Positions 6,975 through 16,137 of a stretch of 64,000 nucleotides of DNA are shown here, one piece after another. Where the stretch lies: assembly GCF_016901995.1 (NCBI RefSeq), contig NZ_JACJLE010000017.1, forward strand, positions 1 through 64,000, written 5' to 3'. Position 1 is the stretch's first letter. Every line of letters starts with the position of its first letter. Made by a program: the position numbers and the translations under genes. The notes under the pieces were generated by a model. It worked only from the letters and a program-made list of their open reading frames with translations. It ran no database searches and was not told the origin of the DNA. The stretch comes from Bacteroides caecigallinarum (GTDB taxonomy: Bacteria; Bacteroidota; Bacteroidia; Bacteroidales; Bacteroidaceae).

Positions 6975-8675
6975 ATGAAAACAAGCACTTTACTATCGGC
7001 CATTACAATATTAATATTGGCAGCATGTACAAAAGAAAACTTCACAGAGAACAATCTTAAAGAAACTCAACTAGTTACAATTACCGGAAATTCCATGTCC
7101 GGTTTCAAAGACATTAATTCCAGAGCATCAACTGTCAGCTATATACCCGAAGACGGTTCCATACTATTCTTCAGTGAAGGAGGGGTTAAAGCCAACGGAG
7201 ACACACTATATTATACTGATGGAAAATGGAGCGGCTTAAAAGACGACAATTGGTATATTGATGACGGAGACGCCAACATTACAGCATATTATCCGATAAT
7301 TCACAGCAGCGAAGATCTTTATTACGAGAATGGCGAGCTGAAAGATGTTGTATGCTACAGAAACAGCGTTAAAGCCGGAGAACAAATAAGTTTAAGTTTC
7401 AATCATATTTTTGCAAAATTCATTATAAACATTGAGAAGGGACTAAACGATACGATTAAAAAAGTTCACGTAAACATACCTCAAAGAGTAAACAGTATCA
7501 ATCTTAAGACATGTGAATACACAACGACAGAGAATAACAGCGGAAGTTTTACTTTCGATAAAAACGATAATTGTAAATATGAATTCTTCATACCTGCTAT
7601 GAATGGAATGAGCCTGTCGTTTAAGATAGAGAGTAACAACATAATGTCCAAAGAAGTGATTATAAATGAGGACATTTTCGAAAGAGGGTATGAATACATA
7701 TGTAATGTAAGCAAAAACAAAGGAAACGGCATTTATACTACAAAAGACTTCATAGCGTTCACTCATCTTATAAATGGTGAAACAGAATATGAAGGGAAAA
7801 AACTTGAAGATTTCTATACAGAGATAAACGGCAAAAAAATATTCAATTTATACAATGACTTGAGTTTCACGGATGAGGAGGCGGGAAAAATTTCCATTAT
7901 AAAAGAATTCAATTATACATTCAACGGGAACAATCACACATTATCAAATCTGAAAATAAATCAAGAAGACATTGTAAACCTTGGTCTATTTGGAGAAAAT
8001 AAAAAAAACGGATACATAAAAGATTTAACCATAAACAACTGTAAATTTAGTTTACCTGAATATAATTCTTACAGTACAGGATGCTTGTTCGTGGGAATGA
8101 ATGCCGGAACTATAGACAACTGCCACGTTACTAATGGAATCATAAATATGTATCAGGAAAAACAAAAAAGCTATGCAGGCTTCTCAGTTATCAATACAGG
8201 TTCGATTATAAACAGTAGCATATCAAATTTGCAATTAGAATACAACAATGGCTTACTAGGTATTTTTGTATATCAAAACAATGGGAATATCTTAAACTGC
8301 AAAATAAACAATAACATAAACAAAAATGCAATAACAAGTAATGCCTCTACGATTTGTGTTAACAATACAATGAGATTATATAACATATTTGTGTCTGAAT
8401 ATAAAAATGGATATTATGGCATTTGCCATAGAAACGATCCCGGACATTATTACAACTGTATTCTACCTAAAGAATATAAAGGGAAAACAATACATGAAGA
8501 TCACAAAAGCGGAACAGCATTAAAAAAAGCCGTATTTTATTCAGACACTCAAGAAGAATATAATAATATTGTAGATAGTTTAAACCTATGGATTGAAGAT
8601 AACAAATCAAAATATTCGCAATTCACCTTCCGCAAATGGAAAACAGACCCTTCAGAGAAGGTAATATTCGAATAG
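6975..8675 (+). CDS. Fimbrillin-like surface lipoprotein with GLUG-like repeats
   Basis: A 566-residue probable surface lipoprotein. The ATG at 6975 gives a lipobox ending ILAAC (Cys18); the earlier frame start at 6924 would bury the signal. Residues about 30-255 resemble the fimbrillin/Mfa-like fold of Bacteroidales (Ala-Tyr-Tyr-Pro and a FNHIFAKF-like strand). Residues about 330-480 contain repeats of the NxGxIxNC kind (GMNAGTIDNCHV, NTGSIINSSI, NNGNILNCKI), typical of GLUG beta-solenoid repeats. The last 80 residues are unassigned. The gene is visibly more AT-rich than gdhA and the S41 gene around it and stands alone. Fimbrial assembly versus adhesion cannot be decided from sequence. Confidence 0.7.
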   Translation: MKTSTLLSAITILILAACTKENFTENNLKETQLVTITGNSMSGFKDINSRASTVSYIPEDGSILFFSEGGVKANGDTLYYTDGKWSGLKDDNWYIDDGDANITAYYPIIHSSEDLYYENGELKDVVCYRNSVKAGEQISLSFNHIFAKFIINIEKGLNDTIKKVHVNIPQRVNSINLKTCEYTTTENNSGSFTFDKNDNCKYEFFIPAMNGMSLSFKIESNNIMSKEVIINEDIFERGYEYICNVSKNKGNGIYTTKDFIAFTHLINGETEYEGKKLEDFYTEINGKKIFNLYNDLSFTDEEAGKISIIKEFNYTFNGNNHTLSNLKINQEDIVNLGLFGENKKNGYIKDLTINNCKFSLPEYNSYSTGCLFVGMNAGTIDNCHVTNGIINMYQEKQKSYAGFSVINTGSIINSSISNLQLEYNNGLLGIFVYQNNGNILNCKINNNINKNAITSNASTICVNNTMRLYNIFVSEYKNGYYGICHRNDPGHYYNCILPKEYKGKTIHEDHKSGTALKKAVFYSDTQEEYNNIVDSLNLWIEDNKSKYSQFTFRKWKTDPSEKVIFE

Positions 8676-8764
8676 AGACTATATTATGTTTTTTTTGGAG
8701 ACCAAAACCATACATCTTGACATAATTATTGTATTTTTGCGGCATATTACCAATAAATAAAATT

Positions 8765-9634
8765 ATGAATAAGAATAAGTCTCTAATAATCATAGTAATT
8801 CTAGCTATTATTGTAGCTGGTGTATCATTCTTTGCAATCCATCAGATGCAGCAAAACAAAGAAATGTCCGAACTGTTTGCCATAGAAAAAATGGAAATGG
8901 AAAACGAGTACAGTACTTTTGCAACACAGTATGACGAATTGCAAATACAGATAAACAATGACTCACTCAGAGAAAAGCTGGAAAGCGAAAAGCTAAAGAC
9001 ACAAAGGTTACTTGAAGAACTTCGCCAGGTAAAGACAAGCAATGCCGCTGAAATAATGAGGCTGAAAAAGGAACTTAAAACCGTAAGAGCTGTATTGAGA
9101 AGCTATGTTATGCAAATAGACTCTCTAAACAAAATCAATGCAGCCCTACAGGAAGAAAATAAAGAAGTAAAAAGTAAATATAGCGCAGCAACAAGACAGA
9201 TTTCAACCCTGTCGAAAGAAAAAGAATCTCTGAACGAAAAAGTTACATTGGCATCACAGCTTGACGCCACAAACATAGTGACAGAGCCGCTTAACAAACG
9301 CAACCGTGAAGCAAGAAAAGCCAAGGACGTAAAAAAACTTGCAGTATCATTCACTATTGTAAAGAACATTACAGCTAAAACCGGAAATAAAACTGTATAT
9401 GTAAGAATAGCCAAACCTGATAATGAAGTTCTGACTAAAAGCGATTCGAACACTTTTCCATACGAAGACAGAAACATTTCGTATTCTATGAAGAAAATGA
9501 TAGAATATACAGGTGAGGAACAGACTGTTACATTATATTGGGATGTAGAAGAATTCATGCCGTCAGGTACATATAAAGTATATGTCTTTGCAGATGGCAA
9601 CATGATTGGACAAGGTTCGTTTACTCTTAAATAA
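8765..9634 (+). CDS. Membrane-anchored coiled-coil protein
   Basis: A 289-residue protein of unknown function. One transmembrane helix (residues 6-25) is followed by a long charged region (about 28-180) with heptad-like leucine/isoleucine spacing typical of coiled coil. A globular beta-rich domain forms the C-terminus (about 185-289). The ATG at 8765 is chosen because it places the helix at the N-terminus and follows a promoter-like TATTTTTG at 8732-8739. It lies 10 bases before an S41 protease lipoprotein, and the two are probably co-transcribed. A scaffold or envelope spacer role is a guess. Confidence 0.65.
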   Translation: MNKNKSLIIIVILAIIVAGVSFFAIHQMQQNKEMSELFAIEKMEMENEYSTFATQYDELQIQINNDSLREKLESEKLKTQRLLEELRQVKTSNAAEIMRLKKELKTVRAVLRSYVMQIDSLNKINAALQEENKEVKSKYSAATRQISTLSKEKESLNEKVTLASQLDATNIVTEPLNKRNREARKAKDVKKLAVSFTIVKNITAKTGNKTVYVRIAKPDNEVLTKSDSNTFPYEDRNISYSMKKMIEYTGEEQTVTLYWDVEEFMPSGTYKVYVFADGNMIGQGSFTLK

Positions 9635-9644
9635 TCACGACAGA

Positions 9645-11006
9645 ATGTATAAGATGAAAAATATTATATCTGGAATAATGGGCGGACTTGCTATATCCGC
9701 CCTTGTTTCTTCATGCGGTGAAGACCGTTCGGGAGAATATTACGCGCTTATTACAACTCAGACATGGATGTACGAAACCATGCAGCAGGAATATCTCTAC
9801 TATCAGGACATACCAGACAAGAATTCACTCAATTTCTTTAAAAAGCCGAGTGAGTTCCTCAGTTCAATGGTTTCTTCAAAAGACAAAAAATCAGGAGCCA
9901 CATTCTCACACATAGATTCTGTTTTCGTTACCACAAGAAGCACATCCACAACCCCTACTTTCGGTTTCGAAGGTACAATGGTAAGAGCCGAGAATGGTTC
10001 TTACGGAATACGAGTACTCTACACCCAAGAAAATTCGCCAGCAGAAGAAGTCGGATTAAAAAGAGGCGACCTTATTATAGCTGCCAATAATAAGAAGATA
10101 AACAGTTCTGACCTTTTTTATATCACATCGCCCAAAGAAGCGTATCTGTTCACTATGGGCAAATTGAATGAAAGAGGATTCGACACATTGCAGACGGTAC
10201 AAATGCCATCACCCAGAATTGTAGAAAACAAAAACATCTACAAGTCCGATATAATGGAAATTGGCGGGAAAAGGGTTGCATATATAATGTATAACGAATT
10301 CGGAAACAATGATGCTGAAAATCTGAAGCTACTGTTCAAAGATATAGCAGGTCAATCAGTAGATGATATTATCCTCGATTTGAGATACAATCCGGGAGGA
10401 TATGTAAATATTGCACAATTGGTTTCCACCAATCTTGCACCTCAGGAAGCTATGGGAAATGTCTTCCTTAAAATGACACATAACGATAAGATTAACCAGA
10501 CCGATATCCTGAACTTCGAACAGTCATTATTGGCTAACGGTTCACCCGTAAATTACAAAAACTTATATGTAATAACATCAAGCAACACTGCTTCAGCTTC
10601 GGAAATAGTGATTAACTGTCTGAGACCATATATGGCCGGAAGACTCATACAGGTTGGCACTGCAACTTTTGGAAAAAACGTTGCACAACAACTCTATACA
10701 GACGAAGCGAAAGCCCCGATGCTAGAATTCTGGATGACAAACAGCCTGCTGAGCAATGCAGAAGATTTCAGCGATTATTACACTAGTGGTCTGAAGCCGG
10801 ATTATGAAAAAGCAGAAAATTTCAAGGGTGAATTAGGAGAGTTGGGAACAGCTCAGGACTCACTTATGATACCTATAATAAAACATATAGAAACCGGAAG
10901 CTTCCCAACAACAGAGACTCCGGATGCTGCATCAAGAAGTCTTGATGAGAAACTTCGTTTTAATAATTCAATCGACCTGAAACCTAAATCGGCAATCATA
11001 AAATAA
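9645..11006 (+). CDS. S41 family (C-terminal processing) peptidase, lipoprotein
   Basis: A 453-residue periplasmic or surface serine protease. The lipobox VSSC places the lipid anchor at Cys24. A PDZ-like domain covers about residues 105-155 (GLKRGDLIIAANN). The S41 core carries LRYNPGG (246-252), the serine motif TASASE (315-320) and the general-base lysine in TFGK (Lys344). This is a Ser-Lys dyad like that of Tsp/CtpA proteases, which trim C-termini of envelope proteins. Start: ATG 9645 or 9654 both leave an intact signal. The substrate is unknown; the coiled-coil protein just upstream is a candidate partner. Confidence 0.82.
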   Translation: MYKMKNIISGIMGGLAISALVSSCGEDRSGEYYALITTQTWMYETMQQEYLYYQDIPDKNSLNFFKKPSEFLSSMVSSKDKKSGATFSHIDSVFVTTRSTSTTPTFGFEGTMVRAENGSYGIRVLYTQENSPAEEVGLKRGDLIIAANNKKINSSDLFYITSPKEAYLFTMGKLNERGFDTLQTVQMPSPRIVENKNIYKSDIMEIGGKRVAYIMYNEFGNNDAENLKLLFKDIAGQSVDDIILDLRYNPGGYVNIAQLVSTNLAPQEAMGNVFLKMTHNDKINQTDILNFEQSLLANGSPVNYKNLYVITSSNTASASEIVINCLRPYMAGRLIQVGTATFGKNVAQQLYTDEAKAPMLEFWMTNSLLSNAEDFSDYYTSGLKPDYEKAENFKGELGELGTAQDSLMIPIIKHIETGSFPTTETPDAASRSLDEKLRFNNSIDLKPKSAIIK

Positions 11007-11033
11007 AAAATAGAAATCTTTTCAACAATATCC

Positions 11034-11064
11034 TTTGTTTATTTGTTATTAAGGCATATATTTG
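11034..11064 (+). promoter_or_regulatory. Promoter of the TolC-HlyD-ABC2 efflux operon
   Basis: TTTG at 11034-11037 and TATATTTG at 11057-11064, separated by 19 bases, match the Bacteroidota consensus closely. The TolC start codon follows 45 bases after the -7 box. Confidence 0.7.
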
Positions 11065-11108
11065 CAATGTTGCATAAACAACCAAACAATAAAAACATTT
11101 CATTTGGT

Positions 11109-12572
11109 ATGAAAAGATTTCTTAGCATTATCCTATTGGCCGGAATTACTATAAACGGTTTCAGCCAACGCATCCTGTCACTGGACAGTTGCAGAAACCT
11201 TGCTATCCAGAATAACAAGGAACTGCGTATAGCACAGGAGAAAATAAATGCCGCCCACTATAACAAAAAGGCTGCATTTACGAACTATCTGCCCAAGTTC
11301 GACATCATGGCAACCTACATGCGTACGCAAAAAGAGATTTCATTGCTCAGCGACGAGCAGAAAAATTCAATCAGTAACATCGGTACTGCAACAGGAGCAC
11401 AACTGCAACAACAATTCCAGCAGATTGCCGCATCAAATCCTATATTGGCTTCGCTATTGGAACCGCTTCAAGGCATGATACCAGGGCTTACAGCCGGACT
11501 TAACGGAGTAGGTCAAGGACTTGTTGACGCTTTCCGCACAGACACACGAAACATGTTTGCCGGTGCCGCTACCCTGACCCAACCATTGTTCATGGGCGGA
11601 AAAATCATCGCTTACAACAAAATTACAAAATATGCGGAACAGCTTGCACAGATGCAACACGCCACCGGCATGGAAGACCTTATCCTGAATACAGACAAGG
11701 CTTATTGGCAGGTTGTATCTCTGGTCAACAAAAAGAAACTGGCCGAAAGCTACCTCAAACTGCTTGAAACTCTTGATTCTGATATAGACAAGATGATAGC
11801 CGAAGGTGTTGCCACAAAAGCAGACGGACTGAGTGTCAAGGTTAAGAAGAACGAGGCTGAAGTGACTCTATTGAAAGTGGAAAACGGACTGAGCCTTTCG
11901 AAGATGGTTTTATGCCAGATATGCGGTTTGCCTCTTGATACAGATATTTCTCTGGAAGATGAAAATATGGACAACCTTACACTTCCTAATTTATATACCG
12001 AAAGTAATGTAAACACTGCTTTAGCCAACAGACATGAGCTTAAAAGCCTTGAACTGGCATCGCAGATATACAGACAGAAAGTTAACGTGGTACGTTCGGA
12101 ATTCCTTCCTTCACTTGCCCTTACAGCAAACTATGCAGTAACAAATCCTTCACTTGTCAACGGTTTCGAAAACAAATTCAGAGGTTTCTGGGCTGCAGGA
12201 GTAGTATTGAAAGTTCCTGTGTTCCACTGGGGAGAAGGTATCTATAAAGTCAGAGCTGCAAAAGCTGAAGCAAACATTGCAAGATACCAGCTTGAAGATG
12301 TAAAGGAAAAAGTGGAACTTCAGGTAACACAAAGCTCATATAAGGTGAACGAAGCTACAAAACAGCTTCACATGGCAGAACAGAACATGGACAAGGCTGA
12401 AGAAAACCTTCGTTTCGCGACCCTTGGCTTCAAGGAAGGCGTGATACCTACAAGCAACGTGCTTGAGGCACAAACAGCATGGCTTTCTGCACAATCGGGC
12501 AAAATAGACGCTCAGATAGACATGAAAATGAGCGAACTGTATTTACTAAAATCAATGGGAACTTTAAAATAA
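11109..12572 (+). CDS. TolC-family outer-membrane efflux protein
   Basis: A 487-residue outer-membrane channel for drug or metabolite export. The ATG at 11109 gives a clear signal peptide (residues 1-20, ending NGFSQ). An upstream ATG would bury it. The mature protein has the two-fold OEP pattern: long alpha-helical stretches (about 40-65, 185-260, 400-487) and beta segments near 160-180 and 350-375. It is first in a tight operon with a membrane-fusion protein and two ABC-2 permeases, 9 bases before the former. Confidence 0.9.
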   Translation: MKRFLSIILLAGITINGFSQRILSLDSCRNLAIQNNKELRIAQEKINAAHYNKKAAFTNYLPKFDIMATYMRTQKEISLLSDEQKNSISNIGTATGAQLQQQFQQIAASNPILASLLEPLQGMIPGLTAGLNGVGQGLVDAFRTDTRNMFAGAATLTQPLFMGGKIIAYNKITKYAEQLAQMQHATGMEDLILNTDKAYWQVVSLVNKKKLAESYLKLLETLDSDIDKMIAEGVATKADGLSVKVKKNEAEVTLLKVENGLSLSKMVLCQICGLPLDTDISLEDENMDNLTLPNLYTESNVNTALANRHELKSLELASQIYRQKVNVVRSEFLPSLALTANYAVTNPSLVNGFENKFRGFWAAGVVLKVPVFHWGEGIYKVRAAKAEANIARYQLEDVKEKVELQVTQSSYKVNEATKQLHMAEQNMDKAEENLRFATLGFKEGVIPTSNVLEAQTAWLSAQSGKIDAQIDMKMSELYLLKSMGTLK

Positions 12573-12581
12573 TAAAAAGAT

Positions 12582-13568
12582 ATGGCTGATAAATCACAAC
12601 ACAGCAACGTTTTGCTGGCATTTTTCACATTGGTGGCTGCTATAGTCATCGTTAGCGTTATTGGATTCTTCACTCTTGGTAAAGGTCCTGAAATCATACA
12701 GGGACAGGCTGAAGCTACTGAATACAGGGTTTCAAGCAAGGTACCGGGACGTATTTTGAAATACTTCGTAACAGAAGGCGATCAGGTAAAAGCCGGCGAC
12801 ACACTTGCCATACTTGAGGCACCGGATGTGATGGCCAAACTGATGCAGGCTCAGGCTGCAGAACAGGCTGCACTGGCAATGAACCAGAAAGCAAACAGAG
12901 GAACTCGTGCCGAACAGCTTCAGGCTGCCTTCGAGATGTGGCAAAAAGCTAAAGCAGGTCTGGAAATAGCCGAGAAATCATATAAAAGAGTTAACAATCT
13001 GTATGAGCAGGGAGTTATCTCAGAACAGAAAAGAGACGAGGCTAAAGCTCAGTACGAAGCAATGAAAGCCACAGAAAAGGCTGCAAATGCACAATATACA
13101 ATGGCAAAGAACGGAGCTCAAGCTGAAGATAAGGCGATGGCTGCCGCTCAGGTGGAACGTGCAAAAGGTGCCGTAGCAGAAGTATCTTCTTATATAAACG
13201 AGACTTATCTTGTAGCATCGGCAGACGGTGAAGTGACAGAAATTTTCCCTAAAGTGGGCGAACTGGTAGGTACTGGCGCTCCTATTATGAATGTGGCACA
13301 GCTTGACGATATGTGGCTTACATTCAACGTAAGAGAGGATTTGCTTAAAGACTTCACAGTAGGTGGAGAAATAAAGGCTTACATTCCTGCTCTTGAAAAA
13401 GATGCCGTACTAAAGGTTTACTATATGAAAGACCTGGGAAGCTACGCAGCATGGAAAGCTACAAAAACTACAGGACAGTTCGACCTCAAGACTTTTGAAG
13501 TTAGAGCAAAAGCTGTAGATACTGTAGAGAACTTGCGTCCAGGAATGTCTGCCATAATTGAAAAATAA
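12582..13568 (+). CDS. HlyD-family membrane-fusion protein
   Basis: A 328-residue periplasmic adaptor. One N-terminal membrane helix (residues 11-31) anchors it in the inner membrane. A biotinyl-lipoyl-like half motif follows (VPGRILKYFVTEGDQVKAGD, about 51-70). A long alanine/glutamine-rich helical hairpin spans about 75-200. The second lipoyl half is near 205-235 (ASADGEVTEIFPKVGEL), and a beta-barrel completes the chain. It would bridge the ABC-2 permeases to the TolC-type channel encoded immediately upstream. Confidence 0.9.
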   Translation: MADKSQHSNVLLAFFTLVAAIVIVSVIGFFTLGKGPEIIQGQAEATEYRVSSKVPGRILKYFVTEGDQVKAGDTLAILEAPDVMAKLMQAQAAEQAALAMNQKANRGTRAEQLQAAFEMWQKAKAGLEIAEKSYKRVNNLYEQGVISEQKRDEAKAQYEAMKATEKAANAQYTMAKNGAQAEDKAMAAAQVERAKGAVAEVSSYINETYLVASADGEVTEIFPKVGELVGTGAPIMNVAQLDDMWLTFNVREDLLKDFTVGGEIKAYIPALEKDAVLKVYYMKDLGSYAAWKATKTTGQFDLKTFEVRAKAVDTVENLRPGMSAIIEK

Positions 13569-13577
13569 TAAAGGAAT

Positions 13578-14750
13578 ATGTCGAATACCGCCTATAAACT
13601 TATAAAAATAATGAGGCGCGAGGTGCTTCGTATCGCTACAAAACCGATGTATCTGTTTTGTATGATTATTGCACCCCTGCTCTGTTATGTGTTTTTCGCT
13701 ACTCTGATGAGTAACGGACTGCCGACAGACTTGCCTGCCGGGGTGGTGGACCTCGACAACACATCTACCACAAGAAACATAATCAGAAATCTGGATGCAT
13801 TCCAGCAGACAAAAATAGTGGCGCATTACACCAGTGTGGCTGAAGCTCGCAGAGCCGTACAAAAAGGCGATATATATGCTTTCTACTACATTCCTGAAGG
13901 AACAACAGAGGAAACACTAGCCAGCAGACAGCCTAAGGTTTCGTTCTATGCAAACTATTCATATCTCATTGCAGGATCACTGATTTACAGGGATATGAGG
14001 ACAATGTCCGAGCTTGCAGGTGGAGCAGTAGGAAGAGCCACTCTCTATGCCAAAGGAGCAACAGAGGATCAGGCAATGGCATTTCTGCAACCCATTGTCA
14101 TAGATACACATGCCATAAACAATCCGTGGCTGAATTACTCCATTTACCTGTGTAACACTCTTTTCCCGGGTGTGCTTATGCTATTGATATTCATGACAAC
14201 AGCATATACTTTAGGAACGGAGATAAAGGAAAATACAGGAAAAGATCTGATGGCACTTGCCGACAATTCTATTGTTACGGCTCTGGTAGGAAAGATTCTT
14301 CCTCAGACTCTGGTGTTCTTCATCATGGCTACGTTCCATAATATCTACCTGTACGGATTTATGCATTTCCCATGTCATGGAGGTATCCTACCTATGATAT
14401 TGGCCGGATTATTGCTGGTACTGGCATCGCAGGCTGTAGGTATTTTCTTCTATGGATTGTTCGGTTCGATGCGTCTTGCTCTGAGCGCCGCATCACTGTG
14501 GGGAGTGTTGTCATTCTCCATTTCAGGCTTCACATTCCCTGTAATGGCAATGCACCCTACCCTTCAGGCTCTAAGCAATCTTTTCCCATTGAGGCACTAC
14601 TTCCTGCTATACGTAAACCAGGCTTTGAACGGATATCCAATAATTTATGCATGGCATTCCGTTGTGGCACTTATGCTGTTTCTGCTCTTACCTTTCTTTG
14701 TACTGAAGAAGCTAAGACTTATTATGGAGACATACGAGTATCTCCCTTAA
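13578..14750 (+). CDS. ABC-2 type permease (first of a pair)
   Basis: A 390-residue inner-membrane permease of the ABC-2/YhhJ type. One helix lies near residues 27-47, followed by a periplasmic domain to about 185 and five or more helices at about 190-375. A conserved GxEIKENTGKDLM stretch is near 213-225. It starts 9 bases after the adaptor gene and ends 14 bases before its partner permease. Permeases of this family work as dimers with a cytoplasmic ATPase, but no ATPase gene is present in this operon. Confidence 0.88.
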   Translation: MSNTAYKLIKIMRREVLRIATKPMYLFCMIIAPLLCYVFFATLMSNGLPTDLPAGVVDLDNTSTTRNIIRNLDAFQQTKIVAHYTSVAEARRAVQKGDIYAFYYIPEGTTEETLASRQPKVSFYANYSYLIAGSLIYRDMRTMSELAGGAVGRATLYAKGATEDQAMAFLQPIVIDTHAINNPWLNYSIYLCNTLFPGVLMLLIFMTTAYTLGTEIKENTGKDLMALADNSIVTALVGKILPQTLVFFIMATFHNIYLYGFMHFPCHGGILPMILAGLLLVLASQAVGIFFYGLFGSMRLALSAASLWGVLSFSISGFTFPVMAMHPTLQALSNLFPLRHYFLLYVNQALNGYPIIYAWHSVVALMLFLLLPFFVLKKLRLIMETYEYLP

Positions 14751-14764
14751 TACTATTTTAAATT

Positions 14765-16030
14765 ATGAAACATCAATCATTTAAAAATATTGTCCGTCAG
14801 GGATTCTCAAGTCTATTCCACATCTGTGCCAGAGAACTGAGGAATGTATTCAAGGACCAGGGTGTTCTGATATTCTTCATTCTTGTTCCATTGGCATACC
14901 CTCTGGTCTATGCCTTTATATATACACAAGAAGTTGTAAGAGACGTTCCTGCAGCCGTGGTTGACAACAGCCGTTCATCCTTGAGCAGGGAGTTTATACG
15001 AATGGTAGATGCCACTCCTGACATCAAGGTGCAATCCTATTGTGCCGACATGGAGGAAGCACAGAATCTTATCGAAGAAGGAAGGGTATATGGAATAATA
15101 TACATCCCCGAAGAATTTGCCCGCAATATCTCACAGGGGAAACAGGCTTCGGTAAGCATTTTCAGCGATATGAGTGGTTTGCTCTATTACAAATCTCTGC
15201 TGATGGCTACAACAAACGTATCGCTTGACATGAACAAGGATATAAAAATCGAACGAATGGGAAATACAACCGCACGCCAGGACGAAATAGGCACAGCTCC
15301 CATTGAATACGAAGATATATCATTGTTCAATCCACAGGACGGCTTTGCCAGTTTCCTTATTCCTGCCGTACTTATACTGGTTATACAGCAAACTTTATTG
15401 CTTGGTATAGGCCTGTCGGCGGGAACGGCAAGAGAAACGAACAAATTTCAGGATCTTGTACCTTTAAGCAGAAAGTACAACGGTACATTGCGAATTGTGC
15501 TTGGTAAATCTTTGGCTTACTTCCTTATTTATGCCATAGTGTCGGCATACGTGCTGTGTGTAGTCCCCAGAATGTTCAGCCTTGTACAGATTCCGAATCC
15601 GACGACATTGCTTCTGTTCATCCTCCCGTATCTGTCGGCATGTATTTTCTTTGCAATGACATGCTCCATATTCATCCATCACAGAGAATCGTGTATGATG
15701 ATATATGTATTTACCTCAGTACCACTGTTGTTCATCTCCGGTATTTCATGGCCGGGAGCTGCAATACCTGATTTTTGGAAGGTAGTATCCTGGATATTCC
15801 CTTCTACATTCGGTATAAACGGATTCGTAAGAATCAACAGTATGGGAGCTACACTGCCCGACGTACTTACTGAATTCAGAGCATTGTGGCTACAAACAGG
15901 TATATATTTCATAACGACCTGTATCGTTTATCGCCGACAAATACAGATAAGCCACAAGCACGTGGAAGAGAAACTCAGAAAAGTGAGAAAATATTTCCGT
16001 CTGAAGAAAAAGACTGTTATTACACAATAA
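14765..16030 (+). CDS. ABC-2 type permease (second of a pair)
   Basis: A 421-residue paralogue of the preceding permease: one N-terminal helix (about 33-55), a large periplasmic region, then six helices (about 195-380) and a basic cytoplasmic tail rich in Lys/Arg (about 395-421). It is the last gene of the efflux operon; a strong terminator follows at 16091. The pair probably forms a heterodimeric channel. The energy source must be an ATPase encoded elsewhere, or one not recognised here. Confidence 0.88.
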   Translation: MKHQSFKNIVRQGFSSLFHICARELRNVFKDQGVLIFFILVPLAYPLVYAFIYTQEVVRDVPAAVVDNSRSSLSREFIRMVDATPDIKVQSYCADMEEAQNLIEEGRVYGIIYIPEEFARNISQGKQASVSIFSDMSGLLYYKSLLMATTNVSLDMNKDIKIERMGNTTARQDEIGTAPIEYEDISLFNPQDGFASFLIPAVLILVIQQTLLLGIGLSAGTARETNKFQDLVPLSRKYNGTLRIVLGKSLAYFLIYAIVSAYVLCVVPRMFSLVQIPNPTTLLLFILPYLSACIFFAMTCSIFIHHRESCMMIYVFTSVPLLFISGISWPGAAIPDFWKVVSWIFPSTFGINGFVRINSMGATLPDVLTEFRALWLQTGIYFITTCIVYRRQIQISHKHVEEKLRKVRKYFRLKKKTVITQ

Positions 16031-16090
16031 CAGACAATAAGTTCATCATTATTAACAATTCATCTTATACTTATAAGAGAGAATACTATT

Positions 16091-16132
16091 AGCTTTGCAA
16101 ATGGTTTTAAAAACGTTTGCAAAGCTTTTTTA
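16091..16132 (+). terminator. Terminator of the efflux operon
   Basis: An 11-bp perfect stem, AGCTTTGCAAA (16091-16101) with TTTGCAAAGCT (16116-16126), followed by six T. The left arm also contains TAGCTTTG (16090-16097), which fits the Bacteroidota -7 box. The same bases could therefore end one transcript and start the next, because the following gene begins at 16138. Confidence 0.85.
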
Positions 16133-16137
16133 TTTAA

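Noticed and set aside
9606-9644. Longer N-terminus for the S41 protease (start at 9606)
   Set aside because: It would overlap the upstream gene and bury the lipoprotein signal. The ATG at 9645 or 9654 gives a normal signal.
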